From: JBOHRE01 sp050732635
Lineage (GTDB): Bacteria; Gemmatimonadota; Gemmatimonadetes; Longimicrobiales; RSA9
Reading direction: 5' to 3'
Length of the DNA: 46,906 nucleotides
Assembly (NCBI GenBank): GCA_050732635.1
Contig: JBOHRE010000014.1
Span: forward strand, 1 to 46,906
Shown: positions 22,726 to 31,560 of the stretch, in pieces
Layout of the letters: each line of letters opens with the position of its first letter
How positions within the stretch are numbered: the first letter of the stretch is position 1
Notes under the pieces: generated by a model
Database searches by the model: none
What the model was told of the DNA's origin: nothing
The model's input: only the letters and a program-made list of their open reading frames with translations
Translations under genes and position numbers: made by a program

Positions 22726-24954
22726 ATGAAGCTTCAGCGTTTGAGCCTGATCGCCGGCTTGCTGTCGCTGGCTGCGTGTGACGGCGGCAACGGCGGCGGT
22801 CCCGTCGAGCCTCCGGCTGCGACCCATGCGATCGCGATCCAGGGTGGCGACCAGCAGACCGGTTCGCCGGCCACCGAGCTGCCGCAGCCGCTCCAGGTCA
22901 TCGTTTCTGAGGAGGTCACCGAACAGCCCGCTGCCGGCGTTGCGGTGTCCTGGAGTGTCGTCAGCGGCACGGGCGCGACCCTTCAGCCCACGAGCTCGAC
23001 CACGGACTCGGCTGGCGTCGCCGCGACTCGCCTGCGGCTGGGGCCGGCCGCCGGCACGTACCGTGTGGAAGCGCGCGTCACCAATGGCACGAACGATCCC
23101 GTCGTCTTCACCGCGCGCGCGGTCGTCGGTGACCCCGTCATCACGAGCATCGAGCCGGATCCGGTCCAGGCCGGCGACACGGTCACGGTCACCGGCACCG
23201 GATTCGGATCCTCGCCGGACGATGTCATCGTCCGGTTCAACGGGCTGCGCGGCGTCGTCGTCGCCGGCACCGATACCGAGCTGCGGGTGGCCGTGCCCTC
23301 GTGCCTGCCGGCGCGAACGGTGCCAGTCGACATCACCATAGGCTCACGGACTTCCCCTGCTGTCTCGATCACCGTGTCCGCTGGCACTGCCGGGCCGCTC
23401 ATGTTGCCGATTGGGGGCGTTCAGGTCTTCGCCGAGCCTGCTGACCTCGGCTGCATCAGCCTTGCACCGCAGCAATCCGGTACGCGGTTTCTGCTGGTGC
23501 TCCAGAATGCCACGACCGTGGCAGGTGCGGAACTACCCTTTGAGTTGGTCGGGCTGGCCAGCGGAGTGACGACGACGGCGGAGTCGGCCGGTCCCGCGCG
23601 GGCCGCGCTGCCGTCCGACACGCGCACCACACCGCTGCCGCCACAGCAGCTCTGGGAGAACCGGTTGCGCAGACTCGAGCGCGAGCAGATCCGCGGCGTT
23701 CGACAGTCGATCCCATGGCCGCAGGCCCGCGCCCGGGCTCAGCCCCAAGCCGTGCCGGCCGTCGGTGACCGGCGCAGCTTCAACGTGCTGAACGAGCAGA
23801 ACACGTTCACGGCTGTGACGGCTGAGGTGATGCATGTCAGCCAGCACGCCGTCCTGTATCAGGACCTGGACGCGCCCGCCGCTGGACTGACCACCGCCGA
23901 CTTCGTTCAGTTCGCCGCACAGTTCGACGATCCGATTTTTCCAACGGACGTGTCCGTCTTCGGCGAGCCGTCCGACATTGATGACAATGACCGCATCATC
24001 ATTCTCTTCACGCCTGTCGTCAACGAGCTGACCGAGCGAGGCACTCAAGGGTTCGTCGCTGGCTACTTTTACGGCTGCGACCTCGCGGTCTTCTCCAGCA
24101 GCTGTGCGGATGCGAATCGCGGCGAGATCTTCTACACACTCGTTCCGGACCCCGACGGCGTGCACAGTGACCCGCGCTCTCGTGATGACATTCTGCGTAC
24201 CGTGCCACCGACCCTGGCCCATGAGTTCCAGCACATGATCCACTTCAACCAGCGGCACCTGATTCTCGGTGCGTTCGCCGGTGAGGCGCTCTGGTTGTCG
24301 GAGGGGTTGGCCCACATGGCCGAGGACGTGGTCGGCGCCGTCTTCGCGCAGCGCGGCGATCTCGCCGTGGCCGATCAATTCGAGCGCGCCAACTACACTC
24401 GTGCGTTCTTCTATCTCGGTACGCCGAACGAATCGCCGGAGGCGTCCCACGAAATCAGTCTCCTAGCCGAGGGCGGCTTCGGCACACTCGAGCAGCGCGG
24501 CGCAGCCTGGCTCGTGCTCAAGTACCTCGCCGGCCACCACGGCCAGACGATTCTCGGCGAGCTGACGCGCACCACGCTGACCAGCACTGACAACGTCTCG
24601 GAACGAACCGGCGAGGCGTGGTCGGCCACGTTCAACGACTGGTCCGTCGCGCTCTACGCCGATGATGCTCCAGAGCTGGCCGGCGCTGTCGTTGCCGCGG
24701 AGTATACCTTTCCCGATATCGACCTGCGGACAGCGCTCTTCTCCCCCTCGCGAGGCGGCTTCGCGCTGCAGCCGCCGATCCAGGGTTTTGCTGATTTCGC
24801 AGTCGGCGCGATCATCAAGGCCGCCGCGCCGTATTACCTGATCGTGGATGCAGGCAACACGAGCGCCACCCTCAACCTGCAGATGAGTGCGTCCGGCGCC
24901 GGCCAGTTTCCGCAGAACGCCAAGCCGCAGATCGCGGTGCTACGGCTCCGCTGA
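22726..24954 (+). CDS. Zinc metallopeptidase lipoprotein with Ig-like and IPT/TIG domains (M30-like)
   Basis: A 742-residue surface lipoprotein. Lipobox LSLAAC gives Cys18, followed by a GGNGGG linker. Residues about 30-140 form a big-1-like Ig domain (GVAVSWSVVSGTGATLQPTS), about 145-225 an IPT/TIG domain (ITSIEPDPVQAGDTVTVTGT). The C-terminal half is a gluzincin: H499-E-F-Q-H503 then a Glu in EALWLSEGLAHMAED, resembling M30 hyicolysin-type peptidases. It likely cleaves extracellular protein at the cell surface. ATG 22726 is fixed by the lipoprotein signal. Monocistronic, convergent with the EamA gene. Confidence 0.83.
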   Translation: MKLQRLSLIAGLLSLAACDGGNGGGPVEPPAATHAIAIQGGDQQTGSPATELPQPLQVIVSEEVTEQPAAGVAVSWSVVSGTGATLQPTSSTTDSAGVAATRLRLGPAAGTYRVEARVTNGTNDPVVFTARAVVGDPVITSIEPDPVQAGDTVTVTGTGFGSSPDDVIVRFNGLRGVVVAGTDTELRVAVPSCLPARTVPVDITIGSRTSPAVSITVSAGTAGPLMLPIGGVQVFAEPADLGCISLAPQQSGTRFLLVLQNATTVAGAELPFELVGLASGVTTTAESAGPARAALPSDTRTTPLPPQQLWENRLRRLEREQIRGVRQSIPWPQARARAQPQAVPAVGDRRSFNVLNEQNTFTAVTAEVMHVSQHAVLYQDLDAPAAGLTTADFVQFAAQFDDPIFPTDVSVFGEPSDIDDNDRIIILFTPVVNELTERGTQGFVAGYFYGCDLAVFSSSCADANRGEIFYTLVPDPDGVHSDPRSRDDILRTVPPTLAHEFQHMIHFNQRHLILGAFAGEALWLSEGLAHMAEDVVGAVFAQRGDLAVADQFERANYTRAFFYLGTPNESPEASHEISLLAEGGFGTLEQRGAAWLVLKYLAGHHGQTILGELTRTTLTSTDNVSERTGEAWSATFNDWSVALYADDAPELAGAVVAAEYTFPDIDLRTALFSPSRGGFALQPPIQGFADFAVGAIIKAAAPYYLIVDAGNTSATLNLQMSASGAGQFPQNAKPQIAVLRLR

Positions 24955-25923
24955 CGACCCTCGGCGCCGATCACTTTCTGCCCGGGCGGTTGCCGGCGTG
25001 TTCGCGAGCGTGACCCCGCCGATGATGACGGCGGCACCGATCAGCTGCGTCGGCGTCGGCACTTCGTCGAGCCAGGCCCACGCGATCGCCAGCGCGAATA
25101 CCGGAACCAGGTTGGAATAGCTGGCCGTCCGCGTGTTGCCGATCGTGCGCACGCCGTGATACCAGAGCATGTAGGCGACGCCGATGCCGAAGGCGCCGCT
25201 GTAGAGCACGGCCAGCCAGGTGCCCTCGCCGATCCGATCGATGCCGAGCGCGAGCAGCCAGGGGATGCCGAGCAGGAACAGCCCTGCGGTACCGATCCAC
25301 ATCGTCCACGCCGTGACCGCCACCGAGCCGTAGCGTCGAATCGGCGCGCGGGCACCCACCGTGTACATCGCCCATGCCGCCGACGCAGCGATCATGAGCA
25401 GGTCGCCGCGCAGCGTGTCGCTGTCGATGCCGAGCTCCGCCGCCGAGCCCACGACCACGAGCACCATTCCGGCCACGGTCGCACTCACGCCGAGCCACAT
25501 CAGCGGCCGTACGCGCTCGTGACCGAGCGCCGCCGACAACAGCGCAGTCAGCATCGGCGTGCCGGCGAGCAGCAGGCTGGCATTGCCGGCGCGTGTGTGG
25601 TCCATAGCGTGGATGAAAAGGAGCTGATAGACGACATTGCCGATGATTCCGAGGGCGATGATCCGCGGCAGGTCCGCACGGGCCGGCAGCGGCACGCGCC
25701 CGCGGCGCCGCAGCACCGCCCAGACGACGACGCTCGCGAGCAGGAAGCGCAGCGGATTGAAGGCCATCGGCTCGAGGTCCTCGAGCGCGACCTTGATCAC
25801 CGAAAAGTTTACCGCCCAGAGCAGAACGAGCAGGAGGAGCAGCGCATACGTCGCCCGGGTGTCGCTCTGGCGCGGTGTGAGTCGCGCGCTGGGGGCCGGA
25901 TTCGGGTCTCGAGCGGTCGCCAT
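24940..25923 (-). CDS. EamA/DMT-family transporter
   Basis: A 327-residue drug/metabolite transporter with ten predicted helices in two EamA repeats: TYALLLLLVLLWAVNFSVIK, FNPLRFLLASVVVWAVLR, VVYQLLFIHAMDHTRAGNAS, MWLGVSATVAGMVLVVVG; then LRGDLLMIAASAAWAMYTV, VTAWTMWIGTAGLFLLGIPW, GVAYMLWYHGVRTIGNTR and LIGAAVIIGGVTLANTP. Family members export amino acids, nucleobases or small metabolites; the substrate cannot be inferred. ATG 25923 follows a GGGAGC and gives a normal N-terminus. Its 3' end overlaps the end of the convergent protease gene by 15 bp. Confidence 0.88.
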   Translation of the reverse strand: MATARDPNPAPSARLTPRQSDTRATYALLLLLVLLWAVNFSVIKVALEDLEPMAFNPLRFLLASVVVWAVLRRRGRVPLPARADLPRIIALGIIGNVVYQLLFIHAMDHTRAGNASLLLAGTPMLTALLSAALGHERVRPLMWLGVSATVAGMVLVVVGSAAELGIDSDTLRGDLLMIAASAAWAMYTVGARAPIRRYGSVAVTAWTMWIGTAGLFLLGIPWLLALGIDRIGEGTWLAVLYSGAFGIGVAYMLWYHGVRTIGNTRTASYSNLVPVFALAIAWAWLDEVPTPTQLIGAAVIIGGVTLANTPATARAESDRRRGSSAEP

Positions 25924-26039
25924 GGCGCGCGCAAGCTCCCGCCGCTTCGCTGGACGCGCAAGGCGGCGCCTACATACCTTGCCGGTCGCGAGCGCAGCGT
26001 CGTCGCGTGCGCCGACCACCAGCCCACGGAGCACGAGCC

Positions 26040-26315
26040 ATGGTTGCGGCGGTTGTTCTGATTCGTGCGACCCGGGACCGGATTCCGCTCGCCGGGCAGT
26101 CGCTCGCGGCGATCGACGGGATCGCCGAGGTCTACTCTGTGTCCGGTGATTGGGACCTGGTCGCGATCGTGCGTGTGCCCGAGTGGGAGCAGATCGCAAC
26201 CGTGGTGACCGAGAAGATCGCTGCGGTGGAGGGAATCGAACGAACGCACACGCTGATGGCGTTCCGCGTTTACTCCCGCGGCGACCTCGAGAAGGCCTAC
26301 GACATGTTCGAGTAG
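26040..26315 (+). CDS. Stand-alone Lrp/AsnC ligand-binding (RAM) domain protein
   Basis: A 91-residue single-domain protein with the alpha/beta RAM fold of Lrp/AsnC regulators: VAAVVLIRATRDR, IAEVYSVSGDWDLVAIVRV, VEGIERTHTLMAFRVYS. The helix-turn-helix half is absent, as in the known stand-alone RAM proteins, which sense amino acids or modulate other Lrp proteins through mixed oligomers. GGAG at 26023-26032 precedes ATG 26040. It is divergent from the EamA transporter (116 bp between), a pairing often seen for amino-acid exporters and Lrp-type sensors, so a functional link is possible. Confidence 0.85.
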   Translation: MVAAVVLIRATRDRIPLAGQSLAAIDGIAEVYSVSGDWDLVAIVRVPEWEQIATVVTEKIAAVEGIERTHTLMAFRVYSRGDLEKAYDMFE

Positions 26316-26328
26316 CAGCCCCCTGCCG

Positions 26329-27114
26329 TCAGCTCATCGACGTGGTGTCGCCAGTGTCGGGGGTATCGCGTGTCGCGGTGTCCCGCGGCTCTGCTGGACC
26401 AGCTCGCGTGACATCCCGCTCGGCGGGCTCCGGCTCGCTGCCCAGGAACCGCTCCGCCGCGACGGAGCGGTCGTACCAGCCGCGCGCGATCTCCGCCGCG
26501 ATGTCGCGGCCGCCCAGCCCGAAGGCGATCCCTGCCGCCAGCGACGCCGCCCCCACGATCGCTATGAAGGCGACCAGCACGATGTCCTCGGCGATGTCGA
26601 GCTGCTCCAGCGCCATGAAAACCGACAGGATCACCACCACCGCCTTCGCCGCGCGGGCCAACGTCGGCATCCCCGAGATGCCGCCCGCCGAAGCCAGAAC
26701 CAGATCCTTGACGAATTCGCCGAGCACCAGGCCCAGGAACAGGATGATGACGGCCGCGATGACATTCGGGATGTAGGCCAGCATCTCGCCGAACAGCGCG
26801 CTGACCACGGTGAGTCCCAGAGCGCTGGCCACTAGCAGAATCACCAGCAGCATCACCGCCCAGAAGACCAGCTTGGCCAGCACCGTCGACGCATCGAAAC
26901 GAGTGCCGGTGCGCTCGAGGGCCTCCGATACGCCGCCGTCGCGCATCCAGCGCTCGAAACCGATCCGGTGCAGCGCGGCGTCAGTACCGCGCTCGACCAT
27001 CTTGGCGATCGCATAGCCGACAATCAGAATGCCGAGCCCGGCGGCGATCTGCGGCAGAAACGCGAAGATCTGGACGATCCCCTCTTCCAGCCGGTCGAGG
27101 ATGTTTTCCTGCAT
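26329..27114 (-). CDS. MscS-like membrane protein (TM-helix repeat family)
   Basis: A 261-residue inner-membrane protein. Hydrophobic segments: IFAFLPQIAAGLGILIVGYA, VLAKLVFWAVMLLVILLVAS, YIPNVIAAVIILFLGLVLGE, AVVVILSVFMALEQL and IVLVAFIAIVGAASLAAGIA with the ending FGLGGRDIAAEIARG. These are the conserved TM-helix blocks (PF05552) of small mechanosensitive-channel relatives that lack the MscS beta domain. The last 50 residues are hydrophilic, Thr/Asp/Pro-rich. AAGGAG 7 nt before ATG 27114 fixes the start. Role in osmotic response is inferred from the family. Confidence 0.8.
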   Translation of the reverse strand: MQENILDRLEEGIVQIFAFLPQIAAGLGILIVGYAIAKMVERGTDAALHRIGFERWMRDGGVSEALERTGTRFDASTVLAKLVFWAVMLLVILLVASALGLTVVSALFGEMLAYIPNVIAAVIILFLGLVLGEFVKDLVLASAGGISGMPTLARAAKAVVVILSVFMALEQLDIAEDIVLVAFIAIVGAASLAAGIAFGLGGRDIAAEIARGWYDRSVAAERFLGSEPEPAERDVTRAGPAEPRDTATRDTPDTGDTTSMS

Positions 27115-27306
27115 GCGTCTGCTCCTTCGGGGGCTTCGTAGGCTGTCGCTCCGCGGGGGGTTTTGCAAGGCTGGCCCGATTCCTACATCTTACGGTAAGC
27201 CGCGATCGTGAGGCGGTCCGCGGGCCGTCCCGAGGTGGCGACCTTGATCTGCTGGCCCGAACCAGGGAGCGCGCGAGCGTGAAGACGGAGCCAACCACAG
27301 TCACGG

Positions 27307-27621
27307 ATGAGACGATTCAGGGACGTGAAGGGCAAGGAATGGATCGCGACCGCTCTGGAGGAGCGGACGCCGCGGCACCACGGCCGCTGGTATCTGGCGT
27401 TCCATCCGGCCGACGAACCGGGCCGCGTGCTCGCACAGCCGGACGTGCGCTGGCAGACGCGCGCGACCGCCGAGCGCACGATTCGCGCGATGGCCGACTG
27501 GGAGCTACAGCGGCGGATCGCCTGGGTTCAGGACCGGGCACGACCCGACGGCCACCTGCCCCTCGCCGCGACGCAGACGCAGCCGCTTCTGATGGACGCC
27601 GCGACGGAGACGCAGGGGTGA
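27307..27621 (+). CDS. Hypothetical protein, 104 aa
   Basis: A soluble protein beginning MRRFRDVKGKEWIATALEER, with WYLAFHPADEPGRVLAQPDV and WQTRATAERTIRAMADWELQ, a pattern seen in short conserved hypotheticals of Gemmatimonadota-type genomes. I do not know a function. It is coupled by a 4-bp overlap (GTGA) to a zinc-ribbon gene, and the pair precedes the NlpC/P60 gene on the same strand. Confidence 0.65.
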   Translation: MRRFRDVKGKEWIATALEERTPRHHGRWYLAFHPADEPGRVLAQPDVRWQTRATAERTIRAMADWELQRRIAWVQDRARPDGHLPLAATQTQPLLMDAATETQG

Positions 27622-27899
27622 ACCTCGCCGCAGGCGACTGGCTCGCCTTCGACGGCGTCGACCTCGAGCTCGTGCTCTCCCAGCTCCAGGTCGGGGCACG
27701 GCCGCGTTGCCCCTGTTGCAACCAAGCCCTCGAGGCTCAGCCCAGCACCAGGCTTCGCGCGATGCTGCCGCCGAGCGTCGACGGCTACGACCTCGAGTGT
27801 CGCGACTGCCGGCGCTACCACCCATGCGTCTATGAGACCTCCGATCGGGTGCGGCTGACACGACTACGGCGCTTTGCGACTGCAGTCCTCCGCGCGTGA
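27618..27899 (+). CDS. Small zinc-ribbon protein
   Basis: A 93-residue protein starting at a GTG that overlaps the upstream stop (GTGA). It contains two Cys pairs, CPCC at about 31-34 and CRDC at about 62-65, spaced as in a zinc ribbon, plus a further Cys in HPCVYE. The N-terminal GDWLAFDGVDLELVLSQLQV is amphipathic. Probably a metal-stabilised nucleic-acid or protein-binding adaptor; no known family recognised. Confidence 0.62.
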   Translation: MNLAAGDWLAFDGVDLELVLSQLQVGARPRCPCCNQALEAQPSTRLRAMLPPSVDGYDLECRDCRRYHPCVYETSDRVRLTRLRRFATAVLRA

Positions 27900-27917
27900 C
27901 AAGCCCCTGACCCGTTG

Positions 27918-28964
27918 ATGGAGGCGGTCCAGGCCCTGATCGACTCGATCAGGGCCGAATTCGTCCCCGACGCCCGCGCTGTCGTCTTCGATGTCGAGAC
28001 CGAGCTGAAGGGATCGACGTTGACGCTGCGTGGCACCGCCTCCCACACCGAGGCGGCCAGCGCGCTGGTCGAGCGTGCCCGCGCGCTGAACGGCATCACA
28101 CGCGTCATCGATCGCATCGTTCGACTACCGGCCGAGATGGGCGACCGGTCCGCCGCGCTGGTCCGCGTGGCCCTGGCGCCGCTGTACCGCGCGCCTTCAT
28201 TGGCCGGCCCGCACATCTCGCAGTATGTGCTGGGACACCGGCTGGACGTGCTCGAGAAGCGTGACGCCTGGCTGCGCGTCCGCGGTGAAGATGGCTACCT
28301 GGGATGGACGCATGCCGGCTACCTCGAGCTCGGCACGCGTGCCTGGGCGCAGCGGTGGGAGCGCGGGGAGGACGGTGAGCCCGTGGTCTCATTGGGAGCG
28401 GAACTTCAGGACGATCTGGGCAACACCTTCGCGCGACTTCCGTGGGGCGCTCGCATTGTCGCGGAGGCGCCCAGTCGCCTGCGCCTGCCCGACGGTCGTC
28501 GCGGCCGCCTTGCCGCTGGCGAGGTCGTGGCCGTCGACCGGCTGCTCGACCGTTTTCCGCCCCGCGGCGTGAGCGTGGCCCGCACCGCCCGCCGCTGGCT
28601 CGGCATACCGTACCTGTGGGGAGGCACCACTCCGGCCGGCGTCGATTGCTCCGGCTTCGTCCAATCCATCTACTGGATGCACGGTGTCGCGTTGCCGCGC
28701 GATTCCGATCAGCAGGCTCGCCTCGGTCAGACGATTGACATTGACGATTCGCTGGACGCCCCGCGTGCCGGTGACCTGCTCTTCTTCACGGAAGCCGAGG
28801 AACGAATCACGCACGTTGCGCTGTCCCTCGGGCGCGCGCACATCCTGCACTCTGCGGTCAGCAACGGCTGCGTCGACCTGAACGATCTGCAGGGCGACCG
28901 TACGCTGGAACAGCAGCTCCGCAGCGGCCTCGTTGCCATACGTCGTTTGTTGCCCGACAGCTGA
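27918..28964 (+). CDS. NlpC/P60 endopeptidase with SH3 and BON-like N-terminus
   Basis: A 348-residue cysteine peptidase. Residues about 20-70 resemble a BON domain (STLTLRGTASHTEAASALVE), about 80-130 and 140-195 are bacterial SH3 segments (RLDVLEKRDAWLRVRGEDGY, then GWTHAGYLEL), and the C-terminal NlpC/P60 domain has GIPYLWGGTTPAGVDCSGFV with Cys244, ITHVALSLG with His299 and ILHSAVSNG. The family cuts gamma-D-Glu-diamino-acid bonds in peptidoglycan peptides. No signal peptide is visible at ATG 27918, so either it recycles muropeptides in the cytoplasm or the true start differs. Ends 5 bp from the convergent DacB gene. Confidence 0.85.
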   Translation: MEAVQALIDSIRAEFVPDARAVVFDVETELKGSTLTLRGTASHTEAASALVERARALNGITRVIDRIVRLPAEMGDRSAALVRVALAPLYRAPSLAGPHISQYVLGHRLDVLEKRDAWLRVRGEDGYLGWTHAGYLELGTRAWAQRWERGEDGEPVVSLGAELQDDLGNTFARLPWGARIVAEAPSRLRLPDGRRGRLAAGEVVAVDRLLDRFPPRGVSVARTARRWLGIPYLWGGTTPAGVDCSGFVQSIYWMHGVALPRDSDQQARLGQTIDIDDSLDAPRAGDLLFFTEAEERITHVALSLGRAHILHSAVSNGCVDLNDLQGDRTLEQQLRSGLVAIRRLLPDS

Positions 28965-28969
28965 GCTCG

Positions 28970-30862
28970 TCAGCCTGGTAGACGGATTCGCTGCCCGATC
29001 TGCAGTCGCCGCGGGTTCACGCCCGGATTCGCCTGCTGCAGTGCCGTGACACTGATGCCGTGGCGCCGCGCGATCGCGTCCATGGTGTCGCCGGACTGGA
29101 TGACGTAGGTCGCATCGGCCGCGTCCGCGGCAGCCGGGTCACTGGCCGCTGTGGGCGTTTCCCCTGGCGTCGCCGGACTCGCGATCGGTCCCGTCGTTTC
29201 CGTCTGCTCCTGCGGCGCGCTCACTTCCCCCTCTGCGCGATCCTCCGCTCCCCGAGCGAGGCGGCTCGACCACGGTCGGGTGAATCCTGCCAGGCGCGTT
29301 CCGATCGCATCCTCGATCCGCTTGGCGCGGAACGTCGACGGCACATTGTTGCTCAGAATGCTGAAGGCGAGCGTTTCGCCGTTCGTCGCTGTGACGTACC
29401 CGGAGAGTGCCGACACGCTGTCGATGGTGCCGGTCTTCGCGCGCAAATTGCCGATCGCGGCGGAGTTGCCCATGCGGCGGAGCCCACGTTCGCCCGCTTC
29501 CGGCAGCGTCCGCAGATACGCCGCCCAGACCGGCGTGCGCCGCACGGCGGCGAGCAGGGCCACGATCGTGCCGGCGGCGGCGCGGTTCTGTACGGAAAGA
29601 CCGGAACCGTCGTCAATGTCCAGGCCAGTCACTGGGTGTCCGAGCTCGCGCTCCAACATCGCGTGCACCGCCTCCGCGCCCGCGGCTGCGCTGCCCTGGC
29701 CGGATACCACGCGTCCCACCGTGCGCAGGACCTGCTCCGCGTAAAGATTGTGGCTGCGCTTGTTGACGATCGCGAGCATGTCCACCAGCGGCGGTGAGCG
29801 TCGCAGCGTCAGCACCTGCAGCGGCGGGCCTTCCGTGAAGCTCGGCGCAAATACCCGTTGCGTCGTGATCGGCGATGTGGTCGCGTTCTCGGTCGCGCCG
29901 ATGCCGCCCCGCACGGCGATGCCCGCGCGCTGAAGCACTTCCACGAACGCGGCGGCCGCATAATGGCCCGGGCTCGCGACCGGCACGGCGCGCCAGACGG
30001 CGGCCGCGCCGCGCGCCATCCGGCCCGTGACGAGGATCGGTGCATCGTACGCCGGCCGCGTGACCTCGAGATTCGTCCGGCCCGCCGCCACCGTCACAGC
30101 CTGATTCAGCAGCGCGATGCCACGCCCTCCCGGAACCAGCAGTACGTCCGGTCGCCAGCCCGCTTCAGCAGCCGGCGTGATCCGTAGTGTCACGACGTTT
30201 TCGGCAAACGACAACGCGCTGGCCGGCGCCGCGTACCATTGGTGAACGTAGTCCAGCTTCCAGCCCGTGCCGCTCCCCGGCCCGGTGAAGTAGCTCGCGT
30301 CGCCGATCACCGCACCGCGTACTTCGCGGATGCCCGCCGATTTCACCGCCGCCGCGAACTCGTTCCAGACATCCAGCTTGGTGCCCCCCATCCGGTCCGA
30401 CAACGTCGGGTCGCCCGTCCCGTACACGATCAGGTCACCGTCCAGCACGCCATCGACGACGCGGCCGCGCGCAACGAGGTAGGTGATGTAGCGGAAATGT
30501 TCGCCCAGGTAGTACAGGCCGGCGGCCGATGTGAACAGCTTCATGTTCGACGCCGGCGCGAGCGACCGATCGGCGTCGTACGCGAACAGCGTGTCGCCGG
30601 TTTCCAGCGACACCACCAGGACACTCCAAGCGGCATTCCGCCACCCGGGGCTCGCGATCAGACGACTCAACTCGGCGCCCAGCTGCTGAGTCTGCGTCGT
30701 CGTCGCCGCCTCGGCCGGGATGTCGACCATGGCGAGCGCCGCCGCCTGCACGTCCGCTCGGTCCGGCGCGCGCGGCGCGGTCGTGATCGCTGGCCGCGCC
30801 AGAGCAAGCGACGCCCCCCCGGCCAGGCACATCAGGGTGGCGGCGACGGTCCCGCGGCGCAT
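28970..30862 (-). CDS. dacB: D-alanyl-D-alanine carboxypeptidase/endopeptidase (PBP4 type) with LysM
   Basis: A 630-residue periplasmic peptidoglycan hydrolase of the S13 (PBP4/DacB) family. Signal peptide in the first 23 residues; active-site tetrad SNMK with Ser105/Lys108; DDGSGLSVQNRAAAG provides the S-x-N region; AKTGTIDS carries the KTG triad at 476-478. A Thr/Pro/Ala linker then leads to a C-terminal LysM domain (YVIQSGDTMDAIARRHGISV, LQIGQRIRLP) that anchors it to glycan chains. The LysM fusion is not present in the classical enzyme. ATG 30862 is taken because it begins the signal peptide. Divergent from acpS. Confidence 0.88.
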   Translation of the reverse strand: MRRGTVAATLMCLAGGASLALARPAITTAPRAPDRADVQAAALAMVDIPAEAATTTQTQQLGAELSRLIASPGWRNAAWSVLVVSLETGDTLFAYDADRSLAPASNMKLFTSAAGLYYLGEHFRYITYLVARGRVVDGVLDGDLIVYGTGDPTLSDRMGGTKLDVWNEFAAAVKSAGIREVRGAVIGDASYFTGPGSGTGWKLDYVHQWYAAPASALSFAENVVTLRITPAAEAGWRPDVLLVPGGRGIALLNQAVTVAAGRTNLEVTRPAYDAPILVTGRMARGAAAVWRAVPVASPGHYAAAAFVEVLQRAGIAVRGGIGATENATTSPITTQRVFAPSFTEGPPLQVLTLRRSPPLVDMLAIVNKRSHNLYAEQVLRTVGRVVSGQGSAAAGAEAVHAMLERELGHPVTGLDIDDGSGLSVQNRAAAGTIVALLAAVRRTPVWAAYLRTLPEAGERGLRRMGNSAAIGNLRAKTGTIDSVSALSGYVTATNGETLAFSILSNNVPSTFRAKRIEDAIGTRLAGFTRPWSSRLARGAEDRAEGEVSAPQEQTETTGPIASPATPGETPTAASDPAAADAADATYVIQSGDTMDAIARRHGISVTALQQANPGVNPRRLQIGQRIRLPG

Positions 30863-30964
30863 GCGAGCTGAGTCTGGAATCAAAGCATTCTGCAGGTCAT
30901 CGGCACGAGCTCGACGTGCAAGAGGAAGGCCAGCTCGCGTCTCGCGCCGCGCACCGGCCACGCC

Positions 30965-30970
30965 TATCTT
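30965..30970 (+). promoter_or_regulatory. Candidate -10 element giving a leaderless acpS mRNA
   Basis: TATCTT at 30965-30970 ends 5 nt before the acpS ATG (30976). Transcription starting at normal distance would begin at the ATG itself. No convincing -35 is visible. Confidence 0.35.
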
Positions 30971-30975
30971 GCCGC

Positions 30976-31353
30976 ATGATCATCGGTATCGGCATCGACG
31001 CGGTCAGCATCCCGCGCATCGAGCGCTTTCGCGAGCGGCATGGCGAGCCCGGCCTGCGTCGCGTATTCACCCCCGATGAACTCGAATACTGCCTCGGCCT
31101 GGCACGGCCCGCCGCCTCGCTGGCCGCCAGGTTCGCGGCGAAGGAGGCGTTCTTCAAGGCCATCGGCACCGGCTGGGGCTTAGGCGGCACCTGGACCGAC
31201 GTCTCCGTCGTTCGTGACTCGCGGGGTCGCCCTGAACTGCGTATCGATGGGCGCGCCGCCGAGCGCGCGCGTTCCTGCGGCGCGCGCCGCTGGCACGTCT
31301 CCCTCTCGCATACCCACGCGCTCGCGCTGGCGCAGGTTATGCTGGAAGCCTGA
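30976..31353 (+). CDS. acpS: Holo-[acyl-carrier-protein] synthase
   Basis: A 125-residue phosphopantetheinyl transferase of AcpS type. MIIGIGIDAVSIPRIERF supplies the metal ligand Asp8, RFAAKEAFFKAIGTG the Glu57, and the C-terminus has WHVSLSHTHALALAQV. It transfers 4'-phosphopantetheine from CoA to acyl carrier protein, needed for fatty-acid synthesis. There is no Shine-Dalgarno before the ATG, fitting the possible leaderless transcript noted upstream. Confidence 0.93.
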   Translation: MIIGIGIDAVSIPRIERFRERHGEPGLRRVFTPDELEYCLGLARPAASLAARFAAKEAFFKAIGTGWGLGGTWTDVSVVRDSRGRPELRIDGRAAERARSCGARRWHVSLSHTHALALAQVMLEA

Positions 31354-31560
31354 AAGTCGGACCGCCGCTCGAAAGTGCTTGCGGTGATCGACGCCCGGTG
31401 ACACCTTGGGACGCGGCATACAGCGTCCGAGCCGGGCGCGATCGAGATGTCGGGCGACGGCGCATCCGCGAGCGGAGAGCGCCGTTTTCACGTTCCAAAC
31501 GGCCACGCAGCCGCCGACCCGCGGCTACGGAGCCGTCGTCCAACGGCCGGAGATTCGAGC

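Noticed and set aside
27189..27199. CTTAC-G-GTAAG palindrome between divergent genes
   Set aside because: Short, and no known operator resembles it; left as chance.
31409..31428. Inverted repeat GGACGC-N8-GCGTCC upstream of the ANTAR gene
   Set aside because: Only 6 bp, no partner hairpin and no T tract, so not supported as an ANTAR target or terminator.
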